A DNA stretch of 64,000 nucleotides from Lactobacillus sp. HBUAS51381 (GTDB taxonomy: Bacteria > Bacillota > Bacilli > Lactobacillales > Lactobacillaceae): the NCBI RefSeq assembly GCF_012641095.1, contig NZ_JAAVSC010000001.1:1-64000 (forward strand). The letters are read 5' to 3'. Position numbers and translations under genes: made by a program. Below the pieces are notes generated by a model. It was not told the origin of the DNA and searched no databases. It saw nothing but the letters and a program-made list of their open reading frames with translations. Shown piece after piece: positions 35,094 through 43,250 of the stretch; positions within the stretch are counted from its first letter, which is position 1; every line of letters begins with the position of its first letter.

Positions 35094-35576
35094 ATGATGA
35101 ATACTATGGCAAAGAGTAAGGTCGTACATGCGGAAAGTTTTTTCGAATCTTACATGGAATTGAAGCGAGAATTAGAGAAATCAGCAACGCGGTTCCAGCG
35201 AGCCATGGGGATTTCGGTGGATCAATATGCGATTCTGCACCATATTTTAGAGAATCCCGGTAAGCTAACGTCAGCGACGGTTGCGGATAGTCGCGGGATT
35301 TCACGGGCAGCCGTTTCTCGCGGGATTTCGCAGTTGATTCGTCGAGGCTACGTCCTCCAGAGCTACCAAACTTCCGATCGGCGCGTCCGACCACTGTCGT
35401 TAACCACCAGTGGCGAGGACTTAGAACGGGCCTGCCATGATCTGCTGATTAAGTCAGCGAAGATCATGAGTGACGCGACCATCACCGATGAGGGGAGTCA
35501 GTTAACCGTGGGGGAACTGACCCAGATGCTAGCGACCGCGACGGCACAGCTAACACCCGATACCTCAGAGTCGTAA
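35094..35576 (+). CDS. MarR family transcriptional regulator
   Basis: A 160-residue winged-helix protein. The recognition segment is VADSRGISRAAVSRGISQLIRRGYV (about 61-85), followed by the wing TSDRRVRPLSLTTSG. The start is one of three close ATG codons (35094, 35097, 35106); the AAGGAT just upstream does not settle the choice. There is no neighbour on the same transcript, since a terminator follows at 35601. Target and ligand unknown. Confidence 0.85.
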   Translation: MMNTMAKSKVVHAESFFESYMELKRELEKSATRFQRAMGISVDQYAILHHILENPGKLTSATVADSRGISRAAVSRGISQLIRRGYVLQSYQTSDRRVRPLSLTTSGEDLERACHDLLIKSAKIMSDATITDEGSQLTVGELTQMLATATAQLTPDTSES

Positions 35577-35600
35577 ACCGCTTTAAATAATGTTTAATCG

Positions 35601-35628
35601 GATCAGTCGTTCACGACTGGTCTTTTTT
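35601..35628 (+). terminator. Rho-independent terminator of the MarR gene
   Basis: GATCAGTCG / CGACTGGTC with a TTCA loop, then TTTTTT. Confidence 0.85.
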
Positions 35629-35786
35629 ATTTGATCAAATTCCCCCAAATGGCAACAAGTGTGCAACTTGGAACTGTTACAGTTTTTGTTTCACAAAAGT
35701 CTTGGCGGGCGTGTAACCGGTTTCGATAGCTGAAACAAGCATGAAACAAATTTGAAAATGAACCGTTCAGTCATAAATTGGCGTGC

Positions 35787-35900
35787 TATAATCGAATCTG
35801 TTGCTTAAAACGAGCACCACAATATATTGTGCTAACTAGCCACCTCACCGGTGAGAAGAATACTATATGTGGTTAACAAAACATGAGGGAGTAGATTAGC
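35787..35900 (+). promoter_or_regulatory. Extended -10 promoter and structured leader of pnuC
   Basis: TGCTATAAT (-10 at 35787-35792, extended type) is followed by a structured leader. The palindrome CACAATATATTGTG lies at 35818-35831. A central CTCACCGGTGAG is flanked by arms ACCACAATATA and TATATGTGGT. A CCTC within it can pair with the GAGG of the ribosome binding site. This could be a riboswitch controlling translation; NAD+-II riboswitches are known upstream of pnuC in Lactobacillales, but I have not matched the consensus. Confidence 0.4.
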
Positions 35901-36656
35901 ATGAAGCATTATGTTCAATTTTTATCACACCAACTCAAGGGATGGCCGCAACAGAACTATGACCTGTTCTTTTTTAGTCTCGGCTGCCAAGTGATGACCT
36001 TAGTTGGGCAGAACATCACGTTACTCACCGTGTTGACGTTCATCGGAACCACACTGGGCGTCCTGTGTGTGCTGGCGATTAACGCCGCCAAGTCGGTCAA
36101 TGGCTGGCTGGGGGTATTGTCAGCCATCTGTTTTATTGCCACGGGGTTCGCGGCGAAAAACTACCTGAGCATCTTTGAACAAATCGCCTACGTGGTTACG
36201 CTGGATATTCCGGTCCTACTGAGTGCCAGCTGGAACGTCAATATGGCTTCTAAGATTCGCAAGTTTACCGGAAAGAGTTGGGCCATTGCGCTGGGGGCCA
36301 CAGTAGCCGTGTATCTCGTCTCCGGTTGGGGAATTGGAACCTTTACGGATGATCCGCGGCCGTGGGTCGATGCGATTAGCTTTGCCATTAGTTTGACGGC
36401 CGGCATTATCTGCTTCTTGCGGTTTAACAACCAATATGTTTGGTGGATGGCGTCTGGATTGGCACAAATGGTGTTGTGGTTCATTTCGTTCCGGCAGGGC
36501 TCTGCTACGCTGGCCATGTTTATCAACAGTTCGGTCTACCTCATCAACGACGTCCTCGCCTTTACAATTTCCCCGTGGTACAACCAAAAAGAACGCGCAC
36601 GGGTGATCAAGCAAGAAACGGCCTACGCCGCCAGCTTGGCTGAAAGAACCAACTAG
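35901..36656 (+). CDS. pnuC: PnuC-like nicotinamide riboside transporter
   Basis: A 251-residue membrane protein with about seven or eight helices. Conserved PnuC-like stretches are LCVLAINAAKSVNGWLGVLSA, GFAAKNYLSIFEQIAY and RFNNQYVWWMASGLAQMVLW. PnuC proteins mediate facilitated uptake of nicotinamide riboside, which is trapped by phosphorylation. This suits lactobacilli, which cannot make NAD de novo. A GAGGGAG site precedes the ATG, inside a structured leader. YgjV-type proteins are a possible alternative. Confidence 0.75.
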   Translation: MKHYVQFLSHQLKGWPQQNYDLFFFSLGCQVMTLVGQNITLLTVLTFIGTTLGVLCVLAINAAKSVNGWLGVLSAICFIATGFAAKNYLSIFEQIAYVVTLDIPVLLSASWNVNMASKIRKFTGKSWAIALGATVAVYLVSGWGIGTFTDDPRPWVDAISFAISLTAGIICFLRFNNQYVWWMASGLAQMVLWFISFRQGSATLAMFINSSVYLINDVLAFTISPWYNQKERARVIKQETAYAASLAERTN

Positions 36657-37016
36657 TTAAGCGACCTAAGCAGGATAGAAAACAGCCATAATCTCTGATG
36701 TGACAACGATAGCAATCATTATAATATGATAGTCGCGTACTGACCGCCTTACCGTTCGTCAAATTTGGTCTGGGTCGCGGTGGGCAGGGAGCGGGAAAAG
36801 CCCAAATGCTGTCTTTTCGCGCGTATTAAGCCGTCATCCCGCTGTCGTCCTGTCATCAACATAGCCGAAACGTGCGCCAACCGCCTGTGGGTACACTCTT
36901 GTCAACGGTGAGCCTCATTTTACACCGAAAAACACAACGTTCCGTGATTTTTACAGCGCAATGGTAGGGGGACGTGGTAAACTAAGGGCATCGTTTTTAG
37001 CGAGGGAGTAGAGACC
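36657..37016. other. Intergenic region with degraded repeat elements
   Basis: No gene. It contains a degraded minus-strand copy E of the three-hairpin element (36742-36820) and a copy of the second motif (36864-36880, GCCGAAACGTGCGCCAA). The corA promoter lies near the right end. Confidence 0.5.
36742..36820 (-). repeat. Intergenic three-hairpin element, fragment E
   Basis: On the minus strand it retains the 3' outer arm (matching CCGCCTTACCGTTCG in reverse) and hairpin 3, CGAAAAG / CTTTTCC around a degenerate ACAGCATTTGGG loop. The rest is missing or diverged. Confidence 0.55.
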
Positions 37017-37937
37017 ATGATAATAGAAAGAAAGATTGGCGCCAGGGATCAGGACTTGAAGTGGGTCATGGCCATGGTTGAGAGCGAGAGTGATCGCGAT
37101 GATTTGCAAGTTAAGTATGGTCTTACCGACGAAATCTTAACGTATATTACCGATGAAAATGAACGGTCCCACTATGACCGGGATGACCTTTTAAATTCCC
37201 AATTGTTCGTCCTCCATGTGCCCGTCGTTGTGGATCAGGTGTCACAGCGCTACATTACCCGACCGGTCACGTTTCTGTTGAAGGGAAATGCGGTTTTCTC
37301 CATTACCACGAAGACCACCCACTGGGTCAACACGTTGCTGAGTGAGCGGCTAAAACTTAATCAGATTTACGATACCAACGAATTGTTACTGGTCGGGATG
37401 TTTATTCTTTTTGACCAATTCATTGGGCCCATTCGAAAGATTAATGCGGAACAGAATCGACTGGATAAACAGCTCAATAAATCCCCGGACAATAAGGATT
37501 TAATTGCGCTCTCTAACCTGCAGCAAAGCCTCGCTTATTTCGTCAGTGCGACGCGGAACAACGCCATGATGGCGGTCAATCTGAGTAATACGCCGTTTGG
37601 TCGTCAATTGTCGGATACCAATCAAGAACGCTTGGACGATGCCGTCATCGAAGCACGGCAAACCTCCGAAATGACGGCGATTGAGGCCGATGTTGTCGAT
37701 CGAATTTCGAGTACGTTTAACAACGTCTTGAATAATAACCTGAACGACACGATGAAGTTCTTAACGATTTGGTCATTGGTTCTGACGATTCCAACCATTG
37801 TAACCGGATTTTACGGCATGAACGTGAAACTGCCGTTGGCCAACTACGGGGGCATCTCCTGGTTGATTACGGTGGCGATCACCCTGGGTGTGATGGTCTG
37901 GATCGCTTTGATGCTGAAACATCGGCATTTTTGGTAG
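37017..37937 (+). CDS. corA: CorA family magnesium (divalent cation) channel
   Basis: A 306-residue protein. A cytoplasmic alpha/beta and long-helix domain (about 1-240) contains the stalk helix KINAEQNRLDKQLNK. Two C-terminal helices follow, the first ending in the selectivity motif YGMN (YGMNVKLP, about 268-275), and the protein ends LKHRHFW. CorA pentamers import Mg2+ down the membrane potential. Preceded by GAGGGAG; monocistronic. Confidence 0.92.
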   Translation: MIIERKIGARDQDLKWVMAMVESESDRDDLQVKYGLTDEILTYITDENERSHYDRDDLLNSQLFVLHVPVVVDQVSQRYITRPVTFLLKGNAVFSITTKTTHWVNTLLSERLKLNQIYDTNELLLVGMFILFDQFIGPIRKINAEQNRLDKQLNKSPDNKDLIALSNLQQSLAYFVSATRNNAMMAVNLSNTPFGRQLSDTNQERLDDAVIEARQTSEMTAIEADVVDRISSTFNNVLNNNLNDTMKFLTIWSLVLTIPTIVTGFYGMNVKLPLANYGGISWLITVAITLGVMVWIALMLKHRHFW

Positions 37938-37986
37938 GCTTTACGCAGTACACGTCTTTTGATAGCGTGTAAATTAAAGGGTGTGC

Positions 37987-38020
37987 GGGGGATTCTCTTT
38001 TGGGAGAATCCTCCTTTTTT
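37987..38020 (+). terminator. Rho-independent terminator of corA
   Basis: GGGGGATTCTC / GAGAATCCTCC, then TTTTTT. Confidence 0.88.
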
Positions 38021-38074
38021 GTTACCGGTGGGGGCTTGTTAGTTGCTGGTGTATCTCATGAAAATTTAACTTTT

Positions 38075-38088
38075 TGGTAGCGCTTCAA
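38075..38088. promoter_or_regulatory. Catabolite-responsive element (cre)-like site
   Basis: TGGTAGCGCTTCAA matches TGNNANCGNTNNCA at all but one fixed position. CcpA control of pyruvate oxidase is known in lactobacilli, so placement supports it. Confidence 0.45.
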
Positions 38089-38268
38089 CCGCGATTCGGT
38101 GGCGTAGCAGGCCAGTTTGGGAGGTTACCGTACCAAGTGCGTTATTTCACTAACAAAAAGTAAGCTAAATTACTGGTATTCGCTTTCAAAACGGACTATG
38201 ATGTTACCAATCAATGATTTTGGGGTGCCATTATTGGACGACACCTACAACTAAGGAGCGCGATTTGA

Positions 38269-40029
38269 ATGACAAAAATGATTGCGGGTCAAGCATTAGT
38301 TAAGGTTTTGGAAGCCTGGGGAGTTGACCATCTCTATGGTATTCCGGGTGGTTCCATCAACCATACCGTTGAGGGGCTCTACCTCGAAAAGGATAAGATC
38401 CAATACATTCAGGTTCGCCATGAAGAAGTCGGCGCTCTAGCCGCTGCGGCCGACGCGAAATACACCGGTAAGGTCGGCGTGGCCTTTGGTTCCGCTGGCC
38501 CCGGTGCCACGCACTTATTTAACGGCCTCTACGATGCGAAGATGGACCACGTGCCCATGTTGGCCTTAGTCGGGCAGGTGCCGACAGCCACGATGAACAC
38601 CAATTACTTCCAGGAAATGGATGAAACGCCAATGTTCGCCGATGTGGCGGTCTACAACCGCACGGCAACAACGGCGGAACAACTGCCCTACGTGGTCAAC
38701 CAGGCCATTCGGGAAGCATACCGGCAAAAGGGCCCGGCCGTGGTGATTATTCCGGAAGACCTGTCTGCGACCGAAATCGATTATGAACCGGTTAAGACGC
38801 CGAACACGGTTTCTGAGACCTTCACCCAGACGATTGATCCTAAGGCGATTACGGCCACACTGGAGCTGTTAAAAGCGGCTAAGCATCCGTTGATCTATGC
38901 GGGCCGCGGCCTGTTGGGGGCACGGGATGAATTGGTTAAGTTCAGTGAACAATTCAATATTCCAGTGCTCAACACCGTGCCAGCCACGGGGGTCATTCCA
39001 ACCGACCATCCCAACGCCATTGGAACGTTCGGTCGACTGGGGTCCAAGTCCGGATTTGAAGCCTTACAACACACCGATTTGATCCTGTTCCTGGGTTCCG
39101 AGTTCCCATTCGCCCAGTTCTGGCCAAAGAATATCAAGATTATTCAAGTGAACAATAATGTTTTTGATATTGGGAAGATGGTGCCAATTGACTACGCCGT
39201 CATCAGTGACGCCAAGAGCTACCTGCAAGCCATGATTGATACGGGCGAAACGTTACCTGAAACGGAATGGCTGAAGGCCAACCGACTGAACAAACAAAAC
39301 TGGAATAAGTGGTTGGATCAATTAGCCGCTGATGATAGCCAGGGCTTAGCCCCAGAAGCCGTCACCAAGAAGGTTGCGTCGATGGTGGGTCCTAAGGATA
39401 CCTATGGCGTGGATACCGGGAACGTTTCCGAATGGTCCGTTCGGGGCCTGCCGATGGATAAGCAACAACGCTTCGTCTTATCCGGCCTATTTGCCACAAT
39501 GGGTTACGGCTTACCAGCCGGTATGGCCGGTGCCCTGAGTGTTCCGGACGGTCAGGCTTGGTCGTTCTCCGGTGATGGGGGTTTCGCCATGGTGGCGCCC
39601 GACATCATCACGGAAGCTCGCTATGAATTGCCAGTCATCAACGTGGTCTTTAGTAACCGGCGTTTCGGATTCATTTACCGGGAACAAGTGGACACGAAAC
39701 AACACCTGTACGGGGTTGATTTGACCGATGCCGACTGGGCGAAGGTCGCCGAAGGCCTCGGTGGAATTGGTTTCACGGTGACCAACAATGCCGAAGTGGA
39801 ACAGGTCTTTGACCAGATCAAGGACCTGCAGGCCAAGGGGAATAAGAAACCTATCGTGGTCAACGCCGTGATTAAGAATGATGACCCAATTGGGACGGCC
39901 TTTATGCCACTGGATGCCAAGCTGTATGGTGAAGACACCGTCGCTGCTTACGCGAAGGAAAATCACATTGACCGTCAACAACAACCCGCGTTAGGGGAAT
40001 TGCTACGGGCTAAGGGCGACAACCTTTAA
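38269..40029 (+). CDS. pox: Pyruvate oxidase
   Basis: A 586-residue ThDP- and FAD-dependent enzyme. The N-terminal PYR domain holds the catalytic Glu in RHEEVGALAAAADAKYTG. A central FAD domain (about 190-340) follows, then a C-terminal PP domain with the ThDP motif GDGGFAM and, about 26 residues on, NVVFSNRRFGF. It converts pyruvate, phosphate and O2 to acetyl phosphate, CO2 and H2O2, giving extra ATP in aerobic stationary phase. The preceding cre-like site suggests repression during growth on glucose. Length matches lactobacillus PoxB/SpxB. Confidence 0.93.
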   Translation: MTKMIAGQALVKVLEAWGVDHLYGIPGGSINHTVEGLYLEKDKIQYIQVRHEEVGALAAAADAKYTGKVGVAFGSAGPGATHLFNGLYDAKMDHVPMLALVGQVPTATMNTNYFQEMDETPMFADVAVYNRTATTAEQLPYVVNQAIREAYRQKGPAVVIIPEDLSATEIDYEPVKTPNTVSETFTQTIDPKAITATLELLKAAKHPLIYAGRGLLGARDELVKFSEQFNIPVLNTVPATGVIPTDHPNAIGTFGRLGSKSGFEALQHTDLILFLGSEFPFAQFWPKNIKIIQVNNNVFDIGKMVPIDYAVISDAKSYLQAMIDTGETLPETEWLKANRLNKQNWNKWLDQLAADDSQGLAPEAVTKKVASMVGPKDTYGVDTGNVSEWSVRGLPMDKQQRFVLSGLFATMGYGLPAGMAGALSVPDGQAWSFSGDGGFAMVAPDIITEARYELPVINVVFSNRRFGFIYREQVDTKQHLYGVDLTDADWAKVAEGLGGIGFTVTNNAEVEQVFDQIKDLQAKGNKKPIVVNAVIKNDDPIGTAFMPLDAKLYGEDTVAAYAKENHIDRQQQPALGELLRAKGDNL

Positions 40030-40043
40030 GATGAATGAACTGT

Positions 40044-40075
40044 AATCCGTTCCGCGACTCGGAACGGATTTTTTT
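40044..40075 (+). terminator. Rho-independent terminator of pox
   Basis: AATCCGTTCC / GGAACGGATT, then TTTTT. Confidence 0.88.
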
Positions 40076-40126
40076 GTGGCAAAAGATCAAATTTACCCTT
40101 GAAGTTTGCGGAAATCCGGCTTAAAA

Positions 40127-40144
40127 TTGTTAGCTGACTAACAA
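40127..40144. promoter_or_regulatory. MarR-type operator upstream of the regulator-exporter pair
   Basis: The perfect inverted repeat TTGTTAGCTGACTAACAA ends just before the ribosome binding site of the MarR gene. Confidence 0.7.
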
Positions 40145-40159
40145 AAGGAGATGTAGCCT

Positions 40160-40600
40160 TTGCCTGAAAGACGATTAGGTGCCTGGTTACGTGATGCCGA
40201 GCACCAAATGAATTTTGAAATGAATGAATTTGCCCGGCCTTATGGGCTCACGGGGATGCAGATGTCCGTGATTGACTTTTTGAGCCGGCGGGGAGCGGCC
40301 GATAGTTTTCAAGTGGACGTGGAACGTGAATTTCACGTCCAGCGTTCCACGGCGTCCGTTCTAATCAAACGCATGGTGGAACGTGATTTGGTGACACGAG
40401 TCGTGGCAGCTGATGATAGTCGTAAGCGACAATTACGGTTAACGGTTCAGGGGCAGCGGTTAGTGCCAATAATTACGCGACATTTGGAACAGCAGGATGC
40501 CAAGATGGTTGCCAGATTAACGGCGACGGAGGCCCAAGCCTTTCGTCGGGCCCTGCGCAACGTGACGCGATGGGGAAAAACCAATAAGGAGGATGCTTAA
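40160..40600 (+). CDS. MarR family repressor, TTG start
   Basis: A 146-residue winged-helix protein. The recognition segment is FHVQRSTASVLIKRMVERDLVTRV (about 55-78), followed by the wing ADDSRKRQLRLTVQG. Translation starts at TTG 40160, nine bases after AGGAG. The stop TAA directly abuts the ATG of the exporter gene, and an 18-bp operator lies upstream. Regulator and exporter therefore form one autorepressed operon, induced presumably by a substrate of the exporter. Confidence 0.88.
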   Translation: MPERRLGAWLRDAEHQMNFEMNEFARPYGLTGMQMSVIDFLSRRGAADSFQVDVEREFHVQRSTASVLIKRMVERDLVTRVVAADDSRKRQLRLTVQGQRLVPIITRHLEQQDAKMVARLTATEAQAFRRALRNVTRWGKTNKEDA

Positions 40601-41986
40601 ATGGCAACAGAAAAAATTGAACCACGGGTGGTGGGGGCCGTATTGGCCACAGGACTGATGTCGTTGAGCGGGGTCATCATTGAAACGGCCATGAACATCA
40701 CCTTCCCTACCTTGATGAAGCAGTTTGGGGTGACGACCGGAACGGTTCAGTGGATGACGACTCTGTATCTCCTGATCGTGGCCTGTATCGTCCCGATTTC
40801 ATCTTATTTGAAACGGCGATTTAAAATGAAACAACTCTTTGTGACGGCCAATCTGCTCTTTATTGCCGGTCTGCTTATTGACGCATTGGCGCCAGCATTC
40901 GCTTGGCTATTAATCGGTCGTGCCGTTCAGGCGGTCGGAACGGGGATTGCGCTACCATTGATGTTCAATATTATTCTGGAACAGGTGCCGTTGAGCCGCA
41001 TTGGGATGATGACGGGGGTCGGTACGCTGATTACGGCGGTGGGTCCCGCGATTGGACCGACCTATGGTGGGATTCTAGTCACCAGCCTGAATTGGCGGTA
41101 TATCTTCTGGATTCTCCTGCCATTCCTGATAATCTCGTTCTTCGTCGGCCTCAAGACCATTCAGCAGGTGTCTCCCATCGTCCATGAGCGCTTCGATCTG
41201 CTGAGCATGCTCACGGTGGTGGCGACCTTTGCGGGCCTCATCTACGGTTTCAGTGCGATGGGCAGTCAGCCAATCTTGAGCTGGTCAGTGCTGGGGGCCT
41301 GGTTGGTGGGAATCATCGGGTTAGTGGCGTTTGTGTTCCGGTCCAACCGGGTGAAACAGCCGTTGATTAAATTAGCGACGGTGAAAAACGCGGCGTTTGC
41401 TTGGCATTTGGCGGCGTTCTTCCTGTTGCAAACGACGGCCCTGGGGCTGTCGTTTATCCTGCCCAACTATCTCCAATTAGTCGACCAAAAAACCGCTTTC
41501 ATTGCGGGCTTAGTCGTTCTACCGGGAGCCGTGATTGGCGCGGCCTTTTCACCGATTGGTGGACAGATTCTCGATCGGTTTGGTGCCAAACGCCCCATTT
41601 TATTAGGATTGAGCATCGTCACCTTGAGTCTGTTAACGATGACGGTATTTGCCCGACAACTGTCCGTATTGGCCGTATTGGGTCTCTATATTGCCTACAT
41701 GATTGGGATTGGCATGGCATTTGGCAACATCATGACGGCGGGGCTCAAGCAATTGACTGCCGACCTTAAAGCCGATGGCAATGCACTGATGAACGCCCTG
41801 CAGCAGTTCGCCGGTGCCATGGGAACGGCCGTGGTCTCCATGATTATCTCCACCAGTCAGGCAACTGGAACGGGCAGTACCCTGGTGAAGACGGCCATAG
41901 GCTCCCAATGGGCCTTACTCGTGCTGGTGATTACTGGGAGTCTGGCACTGTTTAGTATGTTGATGGCTTTTAAGAAATCGCGTTAG
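40601..41986 (+). CDS. MFS exporter, DHA2 (EmrB/QacA) family, 14 helices
   Basis: A 461-residue transporter. Family features are the N-terminal helix with IIETAMNITFPTLMKQFG, the substrate region VQWMTTLYLLIVACIVPISSYL, and motif C GVGTLITAVGPAIGPTYGG in helix 5. Fourteen helices are predicted. DHA2 pumps expel cationic drugs or detergents by proton exchange. It is co-transcribed with the preceding MarR repressor. Confidence 0.9.
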   Translation: MATEKIEPRVVGAVLATGLMSLSGVIIETAMNITFPTLMKQFGVTTGTVQWMTTLYLLIVACIVPISSYLKRRFKMKQLFVTANLLFIAGLLIDALAPAFAWLLIGRAVQAVGTGIALPLMFNIILEQVPLSRIGMMTGVGTLITAVGPAIGPTYGGILVTSLNWRYIFWILLPFLIISFFVGLKTIQQVSPIVHERFDLLSMLTVVATFAGLIYGFSAMGSQPILSWSVLGAWLVGIIGLVAFVFRSNRVKQPLIKLATVKNAAFAWHLAAFFLLQTTALGLSFILPNYLQLVDQKTAFIAGLVVLPGAVIGAAFSPIGGQILDRFGAKRPILLGLSIVTLSLLTMTVFARQLSVLAVLGLYIAYMIGIGMAFGNIMTAGLKQLTADLKADGNALMNALQQFAGAMGTAVVSMIISTSQATGTGSTLVKTAIGSQWALLVLVITGSLALFSMLMAFKKSR

Positions 41987-42097
41987 TATTGCTATTGGCT
42001 TTACCATAGCGACCGTGAGTTAACCTTCTTTTATTAACCCCATGCTACACTTCAGTCAATGAAGGTGTATTTGTTGACTGAAAGAGAGGCGACCGGA

Positions 42098-42517
42098 ATG
42101 CGGTATGACTGGCGATATGGTTTTCATTCATTTTGGTTTTTGATGACGTTAATGCTGTTAATGAGTCCCGTGATTTTTATCGACCGACCGGCTGTAAAAC
42201 ACGTGGCATTAGGAACGATGGCGGCAATCTTAATTGTCGATTACTTATTTACGCGACAGTATCCTTATTTTAATCGGTTTGGTCGGCAGGGATTCAGTGG
42301 GTTACTCAGCATTGGGTTCTTTGTCGTCATGGTGGCAGTGGCCCCTTACTTTGGCTACTGGTCACCGACCGCTTGGGGCTTTGTGAGCTTTTGTGTGGCA
42401 AGCTTTGGCGGTTCGCTGGACGGGCGTATCGTCCATCCGACCGACATTTTGGTAAATCAAACGCGGGCACAGTTACGGAAAAAAGCCGAAATTCTCCGCA
42501 AACCAATGCCCCGGTAA
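42098..42517 (+). CDS. Small membrane protein of unknown function, 139 residues
   Basis: The start is ATG 42098 with GAGAGG 8 nt upstream; the longer frame from 42059 has no ribosome binding site. Four hydrophobic stretches (about residues 8-25, 33-48, 67-85 and 90-108) suggest a four-helix membrane protein with a charged C-terminal tail (RAQLRKKAEILRKPMPR). No family recognised. Confidence 0.65.
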   Translation: MRYDWRYGFHSFWFLMTLMLLMSPVIFIDRPAVKHVALGTMAAILIVDYLFTRQYPYFNRFGRQGFSGLLSIGFFVVMVAVAPYFGYWSPTAWGFVSFCVASFGGSLDGRIVHPTDILVNQTRAQLRKKAEILRKPMPR

Positions 42518-42772
42518 TGACTGGCCACGACAGCACGTATGGGGGAGCGCCAATTCCCCAAGTCGTGACGGCAGGTTACCTGTGGCTACAAACGACTGGG
42601 ATCAACGCGACCCTGGTTTGCCACTTATTTCTGCGTAGCGCTTCAGCTTAAATTTGGCGACTGGTCAGACGGTAGCGTCGCGCATGATTGAAGATGATTA
42701 TGATGATCGTCATTATAGACCGATCAGAATTTTACATGGTTGTTCACCAAGTCCCGTTTAATCGTGAGCCAT
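42518..42772. other. Intergenic stretch without a supported gene
   Basis: Short inverted segments (GGGGGAGCGCC / CCCC, CAGGTTACCTG) are present but no gene or named element is recognised. Confidence 0.4.
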
Positions 42773-42817
42773 AAAAATCCTACATCCAAGCCAGTGCTTG
42801 AGATGTAGGATCTTTTT
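42773..42817. terminator. Bidirectional terminator
   Basis: AAAAATCCTACATC / GATGTAGGATCTTTTT with a 15-nt loop, about 90 bp downstream of the convergent gene at 42907. Confidence 0.8.
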
Positions 42818-42906
42818 CGGCCAATTTTTAGAAGTCACGGGTGTTACCCTCTCGCGGGAGCGTTTAAACACCTGGCTAGCGGTCGTTTCTTTAATTGTTT
42901 CAGGAC

Positions 42907-43158
42907 TTAGTAGGCCGCCGAGTACGTCCAATCGTAGGCCAGCAATTGGTGGAATTTTTCACCAATCGGTACCCAGAGCTTGGCTTTGGCGATGTTGGCA
43001 ATGGATTCCCAGAATAAGTGGTCATGGCGTTCCTGGTCGCTTAAGTTAATGTTGACGTAACGCCCAGCTTCCGTTTTCGCAATCACGTAGGGGTAGAACA
43101 CCTTCGTAATCTGGGCGGGGGTCACCGTTTTAATCTTAGGATTGTCATCAATCAGCAT
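42907..43158 (-). CDS. Unknown 83-residue protein
   Basis: A small cytoplasmic protein beginning MLIDDNPKIKTVTPAQITKVF with an aromatic-rich C-terminal half (KLWVPIGEKFHQLLAYDWTY). A GGAAGCGG site precedes the ATG at a proper distance. It is followed by a bidirectional terminator. It lies 92 bp downstream of the sensor kinase stop, on the same strand. I recognise no family. Confidence 0.6.
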   Translation of the reverse strand: MLIDDNPKIKTVTPAQITKVFYPYVIAKTEAGRYVNINLSDQERHDHLFWESIANIAKAKLWVPIGEKFHQLLAYDWTYSAAY

Positions 43159-43250
43159 AATCGTCCGCTTCCTTTCAATTTATGAACCCAGTATACCCGG
43201 AAAAGGTAGCGACTGTCCTTGATTTTGGTTAAGGATTGTCTGAGAATTTC

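Larger units (their letters stand above)
37938..38268. other. Intergenic region: corA terminator and pox promoter region
   Basis: Contains the terminator at 37987-38020, a cre-like site at 38075-38088, and AT-rich sequence with a possible -10 TATGAT near 38197. No gene. Confidence 0.5.
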
